From assembly GCF_900176165.1 (NCBI RefSeq), contig NZ_FWWU01000009.1, forward strand, positions 3,064,236 through 3,128,235: DNA of 64,000 nucleotides, written 5' to 3'. The position numbers and the translations under genes were made by a program. This stretch comes from Deinococcus hopiensis KR-140. GTDB lineage: Bacteria > Deinococcota > Deinococci > Deinococcales > Deinococcaceae. Positions 21,860 to 34,711 of this stretch are shown piece after piece. The notes below the pieces were generated by a model. It had not been told where the DNA came from. It made no database searches and saw nothing but the letters and a program-made list of their open reading frames with translations. Positions within the stretch are counted from its first letter, which is position 1; the number at the start of each line of letters is the position of its first letter.

Positions 21860-23190
21860 GCCTCCACCAGCCGCGCCGCCAGCGCGTCGTCCGCTCCCAG
21901 GTGCACGTGCAGGTAACTGGCGAGGACGTTGCCCTGGGCATACCCCTCCTTCACCCCTGCTCCCACGTGGTCCGTCCAGGTGTAGGCCGGGTGGCTCGGC
22001 GCGTGGGTCAGTACGCTGTGGTGAAACTCATGCCCGCGCAGCACAGCGCCGCTGGGGGCCAGAGGAGAAGCGGTCAGCGCCGCCGCCTCCCGGTAACCCA
22101 GGGTGAGGCGCGGGGACATGCGGGTGCGGTAGGGAATGACGCCGCACATCCCGAACACCTGCCCGGTGGGGTCTTCCAGCGTCTCACCCAGGTACATCAG
22201 GCCGCCGCATTCGCCCACCACGGGGCGTCCGCTGCCGGCGAAGTCGCGGATGGCCGTTCGCATGGACACGTTCGCGCTCAGCTCCGCTGCGTGCGCCTCC
22301 GGGTAGCCTCCGCCCAGCAGCACACCCCCCACTCCCATGGGCACCCCCGCGTCGCGCAGGGGACTGAAGGGGATCAGCTCAGCCCCGGCGTCCCGCAGGG
22401 CGTCCAGGGCGTCGGGGTAGTAGAAGTGAAACGCCTCGTCCAGCGCGTAGGCGATGCGGGCGCGGGTTTGGGTGGCCCGGACCGGGAGCGTGGGCACGGG
22501 CAGCGCCGAAGCGTGGGCCGCTTCAAGCAATGCGTCCAGCCTCAGGTTGGCGGCGGCCCGCAAGGCCTCTCCCTCGTCCCAGCTCGCCTGCTCGGCGCGG
22601 AGCAGCCCCAGGTGCCGTGCGGGCAGGTGCAGGGCTTCGTCACGGGAGACGAAGCCCAGGGTAGGCAGCCCGATCTGCGTCAACGCCACCTCACACAGGG
22701 CGGCGTGCCGCTCTCCCGCCACCCGGTTGAGAATCACGCCCACCACGTTGAGGTCCGGCCCAAAGGAACGGAGCCCCTGCGCCACCGCCGCCACGGTCCG
22801 CGCGCTGCCCGCAGCGTCAATTACCAGCACCACCGGGGCCTCCAGCAAGCGGGCGAGGTCCGCTGTGGAGTGGGCGTCGCTGGCAGGGTCCCGGCCGTCG
22901 TACAGGCCCATCACCCCCTCCAGCACGCAGATATCGGCGTCCAGCGAGGCACGGGCGAAGAGGGTTCGCAGCCGCTCCGGCGTGAGCAGAAATGAGTCCA
23001 GGTTGCGTGCTGGCCGCCCCGCGGCCCTGGACAGGTGGGTGGGGTCCAGGTAATCCGGCCCCAGCTTGAAGGGCGCGGCCTTCAGCCCCCGCCGCCGCAG
23101 GGCGAGGCACAGCAGCGAGGCAACGGTGGTTTTGCCGCTGCCAGAGTGGGGAGCGGTGAGGACCAGCCGTCTGGGCACGGAACGGTTCAC
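21850..23190 (-). CDS. cobB: Cobyrinate / hydrogenobyrinate a,c-diamide synthase
   Basis: The 446-residue protein has the P-loop [12 protein letters not shown] near the start, [10 protein letters not shown] of the CbiA/CobB family, and a C-terminal glutamine amidotransferase with [13 protein letters not shown]. It amidates side chains a and c. Without other ring-building genes in view, whether the substrate is cobyrinate (cbiA) or hydrogenobyrinate (cobB) is not decided. Confidence 0.95.
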   Translation of the reverse strand: MNRSVPRRLVLTAPHSGSGKTTVASLLCLALRRRGLKAAPFKLGPDYLDPTHLSRAAGRPARNLDSFLLTPERLRTLFARASLDADICVLEGVMGLYDGRDPASDAHSTADLARLLEAPVVLVIDAAGSARTVAAVAQGLRSFGPDLNVVGVILNRVAGERHAALCEVALTQIGLPTLGFVSRDEALHLPARHLGLLRAEQASWDEGEALRAAANLRLDALLEAAHASALPVPTLPVRATQTRARIAYALDEAFHFYYPDALDALRDAGAELIPFSPLRDAGVPMGVGGVLLGGGYPEAHAAELSANVSMRTAIRDFAGSGRPVVGECGGLMYLGETLEDPTGQVFGMCGVIPYRTRMSPRLTLGYREAAALTASPLAPSGAVLRGHEFHHSVLTHAPSHPAYTWTDHVGAGVKEGYAQGNVLASYLHVHLGADDALAARLVEACL

Positions 23191-23227
23191 AGCGGCCAGC
23201 AGCCGGCGGCCGGTCGCCAGTCACCCA

Positions 23228-24708
<1,481 letters not shown>

Positions 24709-24757
24709 GGAGGACTCCGGCGTGCAGGGTGGAGGCGGCAGCGGGAGCGGGAGCACG

Positions 24758-24788
24758 AAAAACCCGTTCCAGCCGGGGCCGGAGCGGG
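24758..24788 (-). terminator. Terminator of the cobalamin riboswitch expression platform
   Basis: On the minus strand CCCGCTCC (24788-24781) pairs with GGAACGGG (24770-24763), one mismatch, then TTTTT (24762-24758). It sits between the aptamer and the ATG at 24708. Confidence 0.7.
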
Positions 24789-24834
24789 GACAGGGCAAGG
24801 CAAGTCAGCTCATGGTATGGCCCTCTGACGGCGA

Positions 24835-24975
24835 GAGGTGCCCTGCGCAGAAACAGCACCTGGCGGGGCGTTCCCGGGGGGCATTCGGGCTTACCGCTGC
24901 TTGCGGCATACCGTTGCGCGACAGCGCCGGACTCTCACCGGACTTCCCCGCTCCCAGGTGAGGTCAGGATAGCAG
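24835..24975 (-). ncRNA. Cobalamin riboswitch aptamer
   Basis: The minus strand carries the AdoCbl-riboswitch core at 24949-24909: GGGGAAGTCCGGTGAGAGTCC then GGCGCTGTCGCGCAACGGTA, closely matching the GGGAA-GGTG-A-TCC-GC-CTGT-CGCAAC consensus. Downstream come a hairpin region and the P-box-like segment around 24881-24892 (AAGCCCGAATGC). Outer limits are approximate. It should shut down the btuF-cobO-cobB-cbiB-cobD-cobQ-cobU operon when cobalamin is plentiful. Confidence 0.93.
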
Positions 24976-25225
24976 AGGGGGGAGGTGAAACTGTCGGCCG
25001 TCCGCCCTGAGCGGTCAGGGGTGAGCAGCAGAGGCAAAGGTACCGCGGTGGGCGAGCCCCTCAGGTTCTTCAGCGTCGGGAGCGGCCGAGCATTTCGGTG
25101 GACTGCCCCTGCCCTGAGCGGTGGCAACGTTCCCCGTTCCTTACTGGGGGTGGAGGGTGGGGCGCGCCCCGCGGGTTGCCCCACCTTCCAAACCTCACCC
25201 AACCCCAGGTGCTACCGTGCCGGGC

Positions 25226-26569
25226 GTGTCCGCCGACGCCCCCACTTCCCCACACCACGCCCCACCCCAGGGCACCACGGGAGAATTGCTGCGCCTCGCC
25301 GGCCCCCTGATGCTGTCCAACCTCGCCTACACGGCGGTGGGCTTCACGGACACCCTGCTGATGGGCCGCCTCGGCGTGGTAGAGGTGGGTGCGGTGGGCT
25401 TTGCCAGCCTGTGTCTGCTAACGCTGGTCCTGCTGTTTCGCGGCAGCCTCAACACGGCCTCTACCTTCGTGGCCCGCGCCCTGGGCGCCGGAAACGCGGC
25501 GGGTGTGCGGCGCTGGACGAGCGTCTTTCTGGGCTGCGCGCTGGTGGGCGTGCCGCTGGCCCTGGCCGGCCCCTGGCTGGTAGACGGCCTCTTTGCTCTG
25601 CTCAAACCCGAGGCGAGCGTTGCGGCCACGGCCCGCACCTACGCCCACATCCGGCTGTGGGAAATTCCCTTCGTCATGTTGGGCAGCACCGCCCTGTCGG
25701 TCATGGTTGGGCTGGGCAACACCCGCACGCCCATGCTGCTCGCCTGGCTGGTGGTGGTCCTGAATGCCGCGCTGGCCGTGTTGCTGATCTTCGGATTGGG
25801 GTGGGGTGTGCGCGGAGCGGCCTGGGCGGCGGTGATCGCAGTCGCGGTGCAAAACGCCCTGGCGGTGGCCTTGCTGGCCCGGCTGCATGGCCACCGTTTC
25901 GGGCCGTTTCGTCCGGCACGGCCCCACCGGTCCGAACTCGCTGCGCTGGGCCGGATCAGCCTTCCCGCCGGGATTACCGAGCTGGCCGAGGTGGGCGCGT
26001 TTACCGTCTTCCAGGGGGTCATCTCACGGCTGGGACCCACTGAACTGGCCGCCTCGCAGATCGCCAACCAGCTCGCCAGCCTGGGCTTCCTGCCCGCCTT
26101 CGCGCTCGCGTCTGCCACCAGCAGTCTGCTGTCACGGGCGCTCGGCGCGGGCCGCCCGGACCTCGCCGCGCGCATTGGCTGGCGGGGAGCGGGGGTGGCC
26201 GCCGCGCTGATGGGCCTGCTCGGGGTGCTGTTCCTGACCCTGCCCCGGCCCCTGATCGGTCTGTTCAGCCGCTCGCCCGAGGTGCTGGAGCTGGGGCGCA
26301 CGGTACTGGGCATCATGGCGGCGTATCAGGTGCTGGACGGGGTGGCGATTGTGCTGGGAGGCGCGCTGGGTGGGGCTGGAGACACCCGGTTCCGCCTGAT
26401 CGTCACGCTGGTGGGCGCGTGGCTCGTGATGGTGCTGGGCGCGAGCCTCCTGGCTCCCCGCTACGGCGTGTCGGGCGCGTGGGGCGCGGCGCTGGTGTTT
26501 ATCGCCTTCGCGGCGCTGGCGTATCTGGGGCGCTTCGCCTCGGGGCGGTGGCAGCGGATGAGGCTGTAG
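25226..26569 (+). CDS. MATE family efflux transporter
   Basis: The 447-residue protein is a 12-helix MATE transporter with two related halves (LMLSNLAYTAVGFTDTLLMGRLG; GLGNTRTPMLLAW; GGALGGAGDTRFRL). It exports organic cations or drugs, driven by H+ or Na+. I chose GTG 25226 because TACCGT lies 7 bases upstream (25213-25218) and the earlier frame is Pro-rich non-membrane sequence. It is divergent from the riboswitch operon. Confidence 0.92.
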   Translation: MSADAPTSPHHAPPQGTTGELLRLAGPLMLSNLAYTAVGFTDTLLMGRLGVVEVGAVGFASLCLLTLVLLFRGSLNTASTFVARALGAGNAAGVRRWTSVFLGCALVGVPLALAGPWLVDGLFALLKPEASVAATARTYAHIRLWEIPFVMLGSTALSVMVGLGNTRTPMLLAWLVVVLNAALAVLLIFGLGWGVRGAAWAAVIAVAVQNALAVALLARLHGHRFGPFRPARPHRSELAALGRISLPAGITELAEVGAFTVFQGVISRLGPTELAASQIANQLASLGFLPAFALASATSSLLSRALGAGRPDLAARIGWRGAGVAAALMGLLGVLFLTLPRPLIGLFSRSPEVLELGRTVLGIMAAYQVLDGVAIVLGGALGGAGDTRFRLIVTLVGAWLVMVLGASLLAPRYGVSGAWGAALVFIAFAALAYLGRFASGRWQRMRL

Positions 26570-26696
26570 GGAGCAGCGCGCGGAGGGCTCCGAATTTGTT
26601 GACCCCTGACCTCTCCCCTGGAGGGACCCGTGAAGCGCTGAAGGCGAGCGGGACTTGCGAAAACGCGTGGGGGGACTGGTAGGCCGGGCCGGTCAC

Positions 26697-27470
26697 TCAG
26701 CCGAACGTCGCCACCACCGGCGCGTGATCCGAGGGCCGCTCATGCCCACGCGGGCCAGCGTCCACCGCGCAGCCCCGACAACTGCCGGCCAACCCTTCCG
26801 AAACGAGGATGTGGTCGATCCTCAGCCCCCAGTTGCGCGGAAAGCCCAGGCGGCCGTAGGGCCACCAGGAAAAAACACGCTCAGGCTGCTCGTGCAGGCG
26901 AAAAGCGTCCCGTAAGCCCAGGTCCAACAGGGCGCGGAAGGCCTCCCGTTCGGATTCGCTGACGAGGATCTGCCCGGCCCAGCGTTTGGGGCTATGGACG
27001 TCGCGGTCCTCTGGCGCCACGTTGAAGTCGCCCACCACAGCGAGGCGCGGATGGGATTCCAATTCAGCGCGGAGCCAGTCACGCGCGGCCGCCATCCACT
27101 CCAGCTTGTAGGCGTACTTCTCGGACCCCACCGCCTGACCGTTGGGCACGTACAGGCACACCACCCGCACGCTTCCCACGGTGGCCGCCAACACGCGGCG
27201 CTGCGGGTCGCCGAAATCGGGAATCCCAATCTGCACGTCTTCGAGCGGCAGGCGGGACACGAGCGCCACACCGTTGTAGGTTTTCTGGCCGGAAAAGGCG
27301 CAGGCGTAGCCCAATTCGGCGAAGGCGGCGGGAAAGCGGCTGTCCTCCAGCTTGGTTTCCTGCAGGGCCAGGACGTCGGGACGCTCGGCCTCCAGCCACG
27401 CGAGGACCTGGGGAAGGCGGACGTTCAGCGAATTGACGTTCCAGGTGGCGAGCTTCAGGCCGGGGTTCAA
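26697..27470 (-). CDS. xthA: Exodeoxyribonuclease III
   Basis: The 257-residue protein is a full ExoIII/AP endonuclease: [47 protein letters not shown] and [11 protein letters not shown]. It repairs abasic sites. The start is TTG 27470, overlapping the upstream phosphatase stop (TTGA); no ATG suits the conserved N-terminus. Confidence 0.96.
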   Translation of the reverse strand: MNPGLKLATWNVNSLNVRLPQVLAWLEAERPDVLALQETKLEDSRFPAAFAELGYACAFSGQKTYNGVALVSRLPLEDVQIGIPDFGDPQRRVLAATVGSVRVVCLYVPNGQAVGSEKYAYKLEWMAAARDWLRAELESHPRLAVVGDFNVAPEDRDVHSPKRWAGQILVSESEREAFRALLDLGLRDAFRLHEQPERVFSWWPYGRLGFPRNWGLRIDHILVSEGLAGSCRGCAVDAGPRGHERPSDHAPVVATFG

Positions 27471-28117
27471 CTGCCCCGCTCCACGGCGGACCCCGGGGGC
27501 GGAACCAGGGCCGACAGCCACCAATTGCCGGGTAGGCGCAGACCACCCTCGCGGCGCTTGGCCTCGCGGTGGCCGCCTTCGCGGTGCAGGGTGACCACGG
27601 TGCCGGGCGGGGCCACCACGGCCTGAAGCCCTACCGTGAGGCGCAGGGCGGCGTGCAGGGTGCCCGCGTGCGTAAAGGCCGCGACTTCCCCCGTGGGGGG
27701 CAGTCCCGCAAGCCAGCCCATCACGCGCTTGTGAAACTCGCGGCCGGTCTCGCCCTTCGGGGGGCCCAGGTCCGAGGAGGGGTCCGCCAGGCCGTCGATC
27801 CAGAAGCGGGGGGTGCTGCCGAAATCGCGCTCCAGCTCGGCCCAGGTGCGCCCGGCCATCACGCCGAAATAGGCTTCGGCGAGGGCAGGCTCCGGTTTGA
27901 CTTCCCCGAAGCCGGCGAGCTGGGCCGTCTCGCGCGAGCGCAGGCTGGGCGAGGTCAGGGCCACCGCCCCCGGGGGCAGGCGCAGCGCGGCGGCGACGGC
28001 GCGGCCCTCTTCGGACAGGGGCGCGTCCTCGTCGGCGCGGGGGTAGCGGCGCTCGGCGTTGGGGGCGGTGGGGGCGTGGCGAACGAGGTGCAGGGTCAGT
28101 TGAGAGGCAGGTTTCAT
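27467..28117 (-). CDS. cobC: Histidine phosphatase, likely alpha-ribazole phosphatase
   Basis: The 216-residue protein has the catalytic RHA motif ([17 protein letters not shown], His14) and the second-His region [13 protein letters not shown]. CobC removes the phosphate from alpha-ribazole or adenosylcobalamin phosphate; this call rests on cobS just upstream, since family members act on many phosphates. ATG 28117 follows GGGAG. Coupled to xthA by a TTGA overlap. Confidence 0.75.
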   Translation of the reverse strand: MKPASQLTLHLVRHAPTAPNAERRYPRADEDAPLSEEGRAVAAALRLPPGAVALTSPSLRSRETAQLAGFGEVKPEPALAEAYFGVMAGRTWAELERDFGSTPRFWIDGLADPSSDLGPPKGETGREFHKRVMGWLAGLPPTGEVAAFTHAGTLHAALRLTVGLQAVVAPPGTVVTLHREGGHREAKRREGGLRLPGNWWLSALVPPPGSAVERGS

Positions 28118-28363
28118 GGTGGGCTCCCGGTTCCCCGGGGCGGCGTCCCGGCAGGAGGGGATGGAGGCACGGCGCAGCGCTGGGCCCGTGGGAAGGGGGA
28201 AGGGAAAGGAGGCAGGGACGCGGTCATCTTCGGTCTGGGAAGGGCAGGCGGAGGCGTCGGGCCGGAGGGGAACACCGCCTGGGCAACCACCGGGGCGGGT
28301 TTCCCACATTCTCTGGACCCTGATGTTAGCGCCTCAGGGAGCGGCCAGCCGCCCAAACTGCCC

Positions 28364-29134
28364 CTAACCCCCCCGGCCCCACCCGAAGAACCCCATCGCC
28401 AGCAGTTCGCCCGTCACGATCAGCAGCCCGTACACGTCGCCGCTCAGGCCCCCACCCAACCGGGAGGCCGCGAACCGCGCCGCGAGCAACACCCCGATCA
28501 GCGCGGTGAGCGCCGCCCCCCACGCCCCCGGCAGCAGCAGGGCGGGCAGGGCAAGCGCGAGGGCCGCCCCCCAGCGCCCCTCGCGCGAACGGGCTCCCAG
28601 TGATTCCTGCCGGGCCGCCGGGTACAGGTTCATGGGCAGCAGGACGAGCATGCGCGCCACCACCGCCGCCACGAGGGGCGCGTAAGCGGGGATGTTCGCG
28701 GCCAGAAGGCTCCACAGCGTCAGCAGAGCCAGGACGCCCGTCGCCAGCCCAAAGGCCCCGATATGCACGTCCTGCAAAATCTCGAGCCGCCGCTGCGGGC
28801 TTTTCACCGCGAACAGGGCGTCGGCGCTGTCCACCAACCCGTCGAAATGCAGCATTCCCGTCACGAGCAACCACGCCCCCACCGCGAGCGCCGCGCGCAC
28901 CCCACCCGGCAGGGGCAGCGGCAGCCACAGCGCCAGCGCCACCAGGCCGCCCACGGCGTAACCCGCCAGCGGATAGTAGGCGCTCGCGCGGGCAAAGTCA
29001 CCCTGCCGCACCTCACGGACGTGCGGCAGGGGCAGGGTGGTCAGGAAGGTCAGGGCGAGGTGCGCCGCGGCGAGGTGACGCTGCCAGGGAGAACGGTCCT
29101 CCGCCCGAAGTGCTGCTGGAGGTGGGGCACTCAC
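28364..29134 (-). CDS. cobS: Adenosylcobinamide-GDP ribazoletransferase (cobalamin synthase)
   Basis: The 256-residue membrane protein has the CobS landmarks [27 protein letters not shown] and GGLSGDVYG. It joins the nucleotide loop to adenosylcobinamide-GDP in the membrane. The start overlaps the stop of the DtxR-family gene (ATGA), so it is co-translated with a metal regulator, apart from the riboswitch operon. Confidence 0.96.
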   Translation of the reverse strand: MSAPPPAALRAEDRSPWQRHLAAAHLALTFLTTLPLPHVREVRQGDFARASAYYPLAGYAVGGLVALALWLPLPLPGGVRAALAVGAWLLVTGMLHFDGLVDSADALFAVKSPQRRLEILQDVHIGAFGLATGVLALLTLWSLLAANIPAYAPLVAAVVARMLVLLPMNLYPAARQESLGARSREGRWGAALALALPALLLPGAWGAALTALIGVLLAARFAASRLGGGLSGDVYGLLIVTGELLAMGFFGWGRGG

Positions 29135-29823
29135 GCTGGGGACAGTTCGCCGTGAACCTGCACCTGCGCCGCCACGGCGAGGGCGAGCGTGAGGGACGGT
29201 CCATTCGGCAATCCCAGGGTCAACGTGCCCAGCGCCGCGTCCACCTGCCGCACCGTCACCGTCACCCCGGGGGTCAGCCCGCCCTGCACCAGCGCCCGCA
29301 ACTGCGCGGCGTCGTCACCCGGCACGCGCGCCACGGTGCCCGTCTCGCCGGGGGCCAGCTGGGTCAGGCGGCGCTCAGCGCGGGTGGGCAGCTCGCCTGC
29401 CAGCGTGGGGATGGGGTCGCCGTGGGGGTCATGGGTGGGGTCTCCCAGCCACGCCGCAATGCGGGCTTCGAGCCGCTCGGACAGGGCGTGTTCCAGCCGC
29501 TCGGCCTCCTCGTGCACCTCGTCGAGCGGCACGCCCAGCGCCCGGTGGAGAAACAGTTCCAGCAAGCGGTGGTGGCGCAGCACCTCCAGGGCAACCCGCT
29601 GGCCCTCGGCGGTCAGGTTGGCTCCTTGGTACGGCGCGTGCGACACCAGCCCCTGCTCGCTAAGCTTGCGCAGCATTCCGGTCACGCTGGCGGGCATCAC
29701 GTCCAACGCCTCCGCCAGGGCCTGGGTATTGACCTTGCCGCCCGGTCCCGCTTCCGTCTGCCCCAGCAGGTACAGGTGCTTGAGGTAATCCTCGGCAGAG
29801 GGGGACAGGGCGCGGGCCGTCAT
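29131..29823 (-). CDS. DtxR/MntR family metal-dependent transcriptional regulator
   Basis: The 230-residue protein has the winged HTH ([20 protein letters not shown]), dimer/metal domain ([23 protein letters not shown]) and a C-terminal FeoA/SH3-like domain. At the metal site it has Asp in SAEDYL and Glu at the place of DtxR Cys102, both as in manganese-sensing MntR rather than iron-sensing DtxR; however the MntR Glu11 position is Lys. It likely represses or activates metal-transport genes elsewhere. Leaderless promoter at 29831-29859. Confidence 0.9.
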   Translation of the reverse strand: MTARALSPSAEDYLKHLYLLGQTEAGPGGKVNTQALAEALDVMPASVTGMLRKLSEQGLVSHAPYQGANLTAEGQRVALEVLRHHRLLELFLHRALGVPLDEVHEEAERLEHALSERLEARIAAWLGDPTHDPHGDPIPTLAGELPTRAERRLTQLAPGETGTVARVPGDDAAQLRALVQGGLTPGVTVTVRQVDAALGTLTLGLPNGPSLTLALAVAAQVQVHGELSPA

Positions 29824-29830
29824 GTCGCCC

Positions 29831-29859
29831 AGTTTAGGCGGGGCTAAAACGGGATTCAA
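29831..29859 (-). promoter_or_regulatory. Leaderless promoter of the DtxR-cobS operon
   Basis: On the minus strand TTGAAT (29859-29854) and TAAACT (29836-29831) are 17 bases apart, and TAAACT ends 7 bases before the ATG at 29823. Confidence 0.75.
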
Positions 29860-29892
29860 GGAAAGGGGCGGGCAGAAGGCGTTTCCCCTCAG

Positions 29893-29921
29893 GGAACTTT
29901 TGCCCAGTTGCGTGACTCTAA
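29893..29921 (+). promoter_or_regulatory. RpoE-type promoter upstream of the ECF sigma gene
   Basis: GGAACTT (29893-29899) and TCTAA (29917-29921) are 17 bases apart, matching the -35/-10 consensus of ECF sigma-E promoters (GGAACTT-N16-17-TCTAA). The GTG start follows at 29931, so the transcript is nearly leaderless. It suggests the sigma factor transcribes its own gene. Confidence 0.7.
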
Positions 29922-29930
29922 CCCCTTGAG

Positions 29931-30485
29931 GTGCTCCTGAATACCCTTCCCGATGCCCAACTCGTGCCCCTGGCCGCGCGTCCCGGACCCCACCGGGAGG
30001 CGGCCTTCGAGGCGCTCGTGCGGCGGCACGCGGGCGGGGTCCACCGCCTTGCAGCGGGGACGGTGGGGCCGGGGGCGGCGGACGACGTGGTTCAGGAGGT
30101 CTGGATCAGCGTCTACCGCCACCTCGCGGGCTTTCGGGGCGAGGCGCAGTTCAGCACCTGGCTGCACCGCGTCACCCTCAACGCCTGCCGCAAGGTCTTG
30201 TCAGCCCGCCCGCACCTCGCGCTGGAGGACGCCCCCGAGCCCGTGGCTCCCCACGACCTCGCGCACGCGGGAGAGCAGGCGGATCTGCGCGCCCGCCTGG
30301 CGGCGGCCATGCGCCAGCTGCCGCCCGAACAGCGCTACGCCGTGACCCTGCGCGAACTGAGCGGGCTGGAATACGCCGAAATTGCCGAGGTGCTGGGCGT
30401 GGAGGTGGGCACGGTCAAGAGCCGCATCAGCCGGGGGCGGGCGGCGCTGCGGGCGCTACTGACGCGGAATGGGGTGACGCCATGA
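29931..30485 (+). CDS. ECF RNA polymerase sigma factor (sigma-E/RpoE-like)
   Basis: The 184-residue protein has sigma region 2 ([49 protein letters not shown]) and region 4 ([44 protein letters not shown]). The start is GTG 29931. An RpoE-type promoter lies upstream, and a single-span membrane protein and an RseB-like protein follow, the usual layout of an envelope-stress sigma operon. Confidence 0.95.
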   Translation: MLLNTLPDAQLVPLAARPGPHREAAFEALVRRHAGGVHRLAAGTVGPGAADDVVQEVWISVYRHLAGFRGEAQFSTWLHRVTLNACRKVLSARPHLALEDAPEPVAPHDLAHAGEQADLRARLAAAMRQLPPEQRYAVTLRELSGLEYAEIAEVLGVEVGTVKSRISRGRAALRALLTRNGVTP

Positions 30486-30545
30486 AGAGGGACAGAGGGC
30501 GGACGGCAAAGAGCAAAAGGCCAGCGGCAAAGGGTGGGGACAACC

Positions 30546-30836
30546 ATGAATGAACGTGAATTGGACGAGTTGTTCGGGCGAGTGCGGGAGGAAACGCCCG
30601 CCGATGCTGGGGCCGCTGAGCGGTTTCTGGCCTGGCACCGGGCGAATTTGGCAGAAGTGCCCGGCGCTTCGCCTCCACTTCGTCCCCTTCCCGCTGCGCG
30701 ACGGGCCGTATGGTGGCCAGCCCTGCTCGCCTCGGCGGCGGTGCTGACGGGGGCCCTGATGGTGCGGCCCTCACCCGAGCTGCCCACCAGCGCCGCCTAC
30801 GACGCCTATCAGGGCGTGCTGGGAGAGGGCTGGTGA
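30546..30836 (+). CDS. Small single-span membrane protein, probable anti-sigma factor
   Basis: The 96-residue protein has an acidic cytoplasmic N-terminus ([18 protein letters not shown]), one transmembrane helix at about 55-72 ([18 protein letters not shown]) and a short outside tail. The size and topology fit a minimal RseA-type anti-sigma factor; the zinc-binding HxxxCxxC motif is absent. Its stop overlaps the next GTG (GTGA), so it is co-translated with the RseB-like gene. Confidence 0.65.
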   Translation: MNERELDELFGRVREETPADAGAAERFLAWHRANLAEVPGASPPLRPLPAARRAVWWPALLASAAVLTGALMVRPSPELPTSAAYDAYQGVLGEGW

Positions 30837-31600
30837 GGCGGGGGGCGTGGCTCGTGGCCCTGCTGCCGGTCACAGCGGGGGCGAGCGATCTGGACGATCT
30901 GACGGCGGTGCTGCGGCAGGCGCGGACGCACACAGCCCGGGGGACTGTGGAGGTCAGCGTCTTTTTCCCACCCCGCGAGGTGCCCACCCGTTTGGCATCG
31001 GTGCTGCCCACGGTGCCCTTCCGTCCGGCGCTGCTGGGCAAGAATTTCAACGTCACGCAGCAACCTGCGTCCCCGGTGGCGGGGCGGGACGTGACCCGCT
31101 TCGCCCTCGTGCCGAAGGTGGGGCAGGCAGCGCGCTGGACCCTGTGGGTGGACCGCACGTGGAATGTGCCGCTCGCTTTCGAGGAACGGATGCCGGACGG
31201 CACGCTGGCGCGGCGGGCCACCTTCACGCAGATCGAGCCCAGGCTCGCGGCGCGGACGCTCAAGGTGCCGGGCGTTCCCTCTGGCCTGGGCGCAGCGCTG
31301 CGCGCCGCACTGCCCGGGCTACGGCCACCGCCCGGCTTTGTGCCCACGGCCGTCGCCACCCGCAAGGCCGGGGGTCTGGAGGTCACCCTGGGCGACGGGG
31401 CCAATGTGCTCGCGCTGGTGTTGGCCCCCAGAAGCGTTCGCGCCGCCCCCGGCGTTGCCTCCCGGCAAGTGGGGGGACGCTTCGTGTGGCTGGTGGGCAA
31501 CCTGCCGGGCACAGACCTCCAAGCCGCCCTCTCCGGCATTCGGCGGGTGGACGACACGCCGCTGGGAACTTTTCTGCCTCCCACCGACTCTAAAGATTGA
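30833..31600 (+). CDS. RseB/MucB-like sigma regulator with LolA-like fold
   Basis: The 255-residue protein has a signal peptide ([19 protein letters not shown]) and an N-terminal domain with the RseB/outer-membrane lipoprotein-sorting look: [43 protein letters not shown] second domain follows ([16 protein letters not shown] to FLPPTDSK). In E. coli RseB shields RseA from proteolysis and senses lipids in the periplasm; here this is inferred from sequence pattern and location. GTG start overlaps the anti-sigma stop. Confidence 0.75.
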   Translation: MRRGAWLVALLPVTAGASDLDDLTAVLRQARTHTARGTVEVSVFFPPREVPTRLASVLPTVPFRPALLGKNFNVTQQPASPVAGRDVTRFALVPKVGQAARWTLWVDRTWNVPLAFEERMPDGTLARRATFTQIEPRLAARTLKVPGVPSGLGAALRAALPGLRPPPGFVPTAVATRKAGGLEVTLGDGANVLALVLAPRSVRAAPGVASRQVGGRFVWLVGNLPGTDLQAALSGIRRVDDTPLGTFLPPTDSKD

Positions 31601-31642
31601 AGTCCCTTTCTTTCACCCTCCTGACCCTGCCCTGGAGTGCCC

Positions 31643-32908
31643 ATGTCCCTGACCCCCCTTTCCCGCAAGCTCACCCCCGAGGACGCCGCGCACCTGCTGC
31701 GGCGCACGTCCTTCGGAGCTCCGGAGGCCCAGATTCGCGCCCTCACGGGGCAGGACGCCCGCCAGGCCGTGCGCAAGCTGCTCGCTTTCGGCGACGCCCG
31801 CGCGCCCGGCAATCCCTTCGATCCCTCGCAGGCGGCCACTCCTGGGGCAGGCATTCAGCTCACCCGCGCCGGGTGGCTGTTCGAGATGCTCTACGGTCCC
31901 CATCCCCTGCGCGAGAAGTTGGCGCTGACCTGGAGCAACCACTTCGTGATCGGCACGGATAAGGTGCGGAACATCCCGGCGCTGACGCAGTATCTGAACC
32001 TGCTGCGTGTCCACGCCGCGCCCACCGACTTCGCGGCGTTCGCCCTGGCGGTGGCCCAGTCCCCGGCGATGCTGGACTACCTCGACAACGACAAGAACAA
32101 GAAGGGCAAACCCAACGAGAACTTCAGCCGCGAGTTGCTGGAACTGTTTACCACCGGCATCGGGCATTACACGGAAGACGACGTGCGCGAGGGCGCGCGG
32201 GCCCTGACTGGCTGGACCTACGAGGGCGGGCGAGGCAACGACAACTTCCTGCAGGCCCCCCACTTCGTCTTTCAGCGCGAGCGGCACGACGCGGGACAAA
32301 AGGCCTACCTGGGCAGATCGGGCAACCTGGGCGGCGAGGACATCGTGCGCCTGGCCGCCTCGCACCCGCAGACCGCCGCCTTCGTGTCGCGCAAGCTGCA
32401 CCGCGCCTTCGTGGCCGATACCCCAGACGAGGGGTCCGTCACCGCCAGTGCCGAGACCTGGCGGAGAACGAAGGGCGACGTCCGCACTGTACTGGAAGAA
32501 CTGCTGTCCAGCGAAGCCTTTTACAGCAGCCGCGCCGCCATCATCCGCAGCCCGGTAGAGTTCATCGTGGGCGCCGTGCGGGCGCTCGGAGGGCCAGGGC
32601 TCGGGGCCAAGCAGATTATCAACTTAACCCAGACTGCCGGCAGGATGGGGCAACTCCTCCTGCAGCCCGAGACCGTGAAGGGCTGGGACGGCGGACGCGA
32701 ATGGATCAACGACTCCACCCTCCTCACGCGGATGCAGGTGGCGGCGGCCCTGACCCTGGGCAAAACGGCCCCCGAACTGAAGGAAGCTCCCGATTCGCTC
32801 GCCCTGCTGGGCAGCGAGCGGGGCCTGCTGCGCGCAGCGCTGGACGGCCTGAACGCCAGGCAGCGGACGTACCTGACCTTCATCAGCCCGGAGTTTCAAC
32901 TCGCTTGA
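31643..32908 (+). CDS. DUF1800 family protein
   Basis: The 421-residue protein has the DUF1800 pattern: [79 protein letters not shown]1800 genes nearly always precede DUF1501 genes, as here. No signal peptide is evident. Biochemical role unknown; links to exported heme or copper proteins have been suggested for some members. ATG 31643 follows GGAG. It lies 42 bases after the RseB-like gene with no promoter seen between. Confidence 0.9.
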   Translation: MSLTPLSRKLTPEDAAHLLRRTSFGAPEAQIRALTGQDARQAVRKLLAFGDARAPGNPFDPSQAATPGAGIQLTRAGWLFEMLYGPHPLREKLALTWSNHFVIGTDKVRNIPALTQYLNLLRVHAAPTDFAAFALAVAQSPAMLDYLDNDKNKKGKPNENFSRELLELFTTGIGHYTEDDVREGARALTGWTYEGGRGNDNFLQAPHFVFQRERHDAGQKAYLGRSGNLGGEDIVRLAASHPQTAAFVSRKLHRAFVADTPDEGSVTASAETWRRTKGDVRTVLEELLSSEAFYSSRAAIIRSPVEFIVGAVRALGGPGLGAKQIINLTQTAGRMGQLLLQPETVKGWDGGREWINDSTLLTRMQVAAALTLGKTAPELKEAPDSLALLGSERGLLRAALDGLNARQRTYLTFISPEFQLA

Positions 32909-32998
32909 ACGGGGTTGGGTTCTGGGCGTGGGGACTGGGAAAAAGCCCTTCCCCGTTTCTCACGCCCAAGCCCTCATCCCTGTCCCGGAGGGACACCT

Positions 32999-34155
<1,157 letters not shown>

Positions 34156-34168
<13 letters not shown>

Positions 34169-34608
34169 GCGTGCGGACGCTGGGGGGCCTCCTCGCGGGG
34201 CTGGTGGCCCTCTCCGCTCCAGTGGCGTTGTCCATGCCCCGCTACCGCCTCACCGCCGCCCACCAGCTCGGCTACGACAAAGGTGATCCCCTGTGGGAAT
34301 ACTCGGGCAAGGTCATGCCCTGCACGACGTGCCACACGCGCCCGCAGGGGGGGCAGGGCTGGAACCCATTCGGCGAGAGCCTGCGCGCGGGCTTCCGTGA
34401 GCAGCCGGGAGCCAAATTCGGAGCGGTGCTGTACAGCGTGCTTCAGAAGAAGGCCGACGCGGATGGTGACGGCTACCCCGATGCCCTGGAGTTCTACGCG
34501 CACACCCTGCCCGGCGATCCCAAAAGCCTACCTGCCAGACCCCTGGCCGGGCTTCAGGCCGAGTTCGAGCAGGCGGGCGGCCTGAAACAGTACACACCGA
34601 AAAAGTAG
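34156..34608 (+). CDS. Secreted protein with one CxxCH heme motif and an EF-hand-like loop
   Basis: The 150-residue protein has a signal peptide ([21 protein letters not shown]), a single CTTCH motif for covalent heme c, and an acidic [13 protein letters not shown] loop typical of calcium-binding EF-hand/thrombospondin-type repeats. ATG 34156 overlaps the DUF1501 stop by 13 bases; GTG 34171 is an alternative. It may be an electron carrier or partner for the exported DUF1501 protein. The single Cys pair could instead bind a metal. Confidence 0.75.
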
Positions 34609-34670
34609 CGCTCACCCACCTGCTCTGGCCCCGGACCCCTCCGGGGTCAGTTGCGCGGAAAACGAAACAA

Positions 34671-34701
34671 CCCCGCCGGAAAGCGGGGCTGAAAGGGTGC
34701 G
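34671..34701 (-). terminator. Terminator of the small 67-residue gene
   Basis: On the minus strand CCCCGC (34688-34683) pairs with GCGGGG (34676-34671), followed by TTGTTTCGTTTTCC to about 34657. A second hairpin, CCCCGGA/TCCGGGG at 34630-34646, serves the convergent plus-strand gene. Confidence 0.6.
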
Positions 34702-34711
34702 GCAGAAAGGT

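Noticed and set aside
28118..28363. Possible cobalamin riboswitch before the cobC-like gene
   Set aside because: GGGAAACCC, GGTGG and a P-box-like AGACCGAAGATGACC are present, but their spacing and the missing CGCAAC segment do not fit the consensus. A degenerate variant cannot be excluded.
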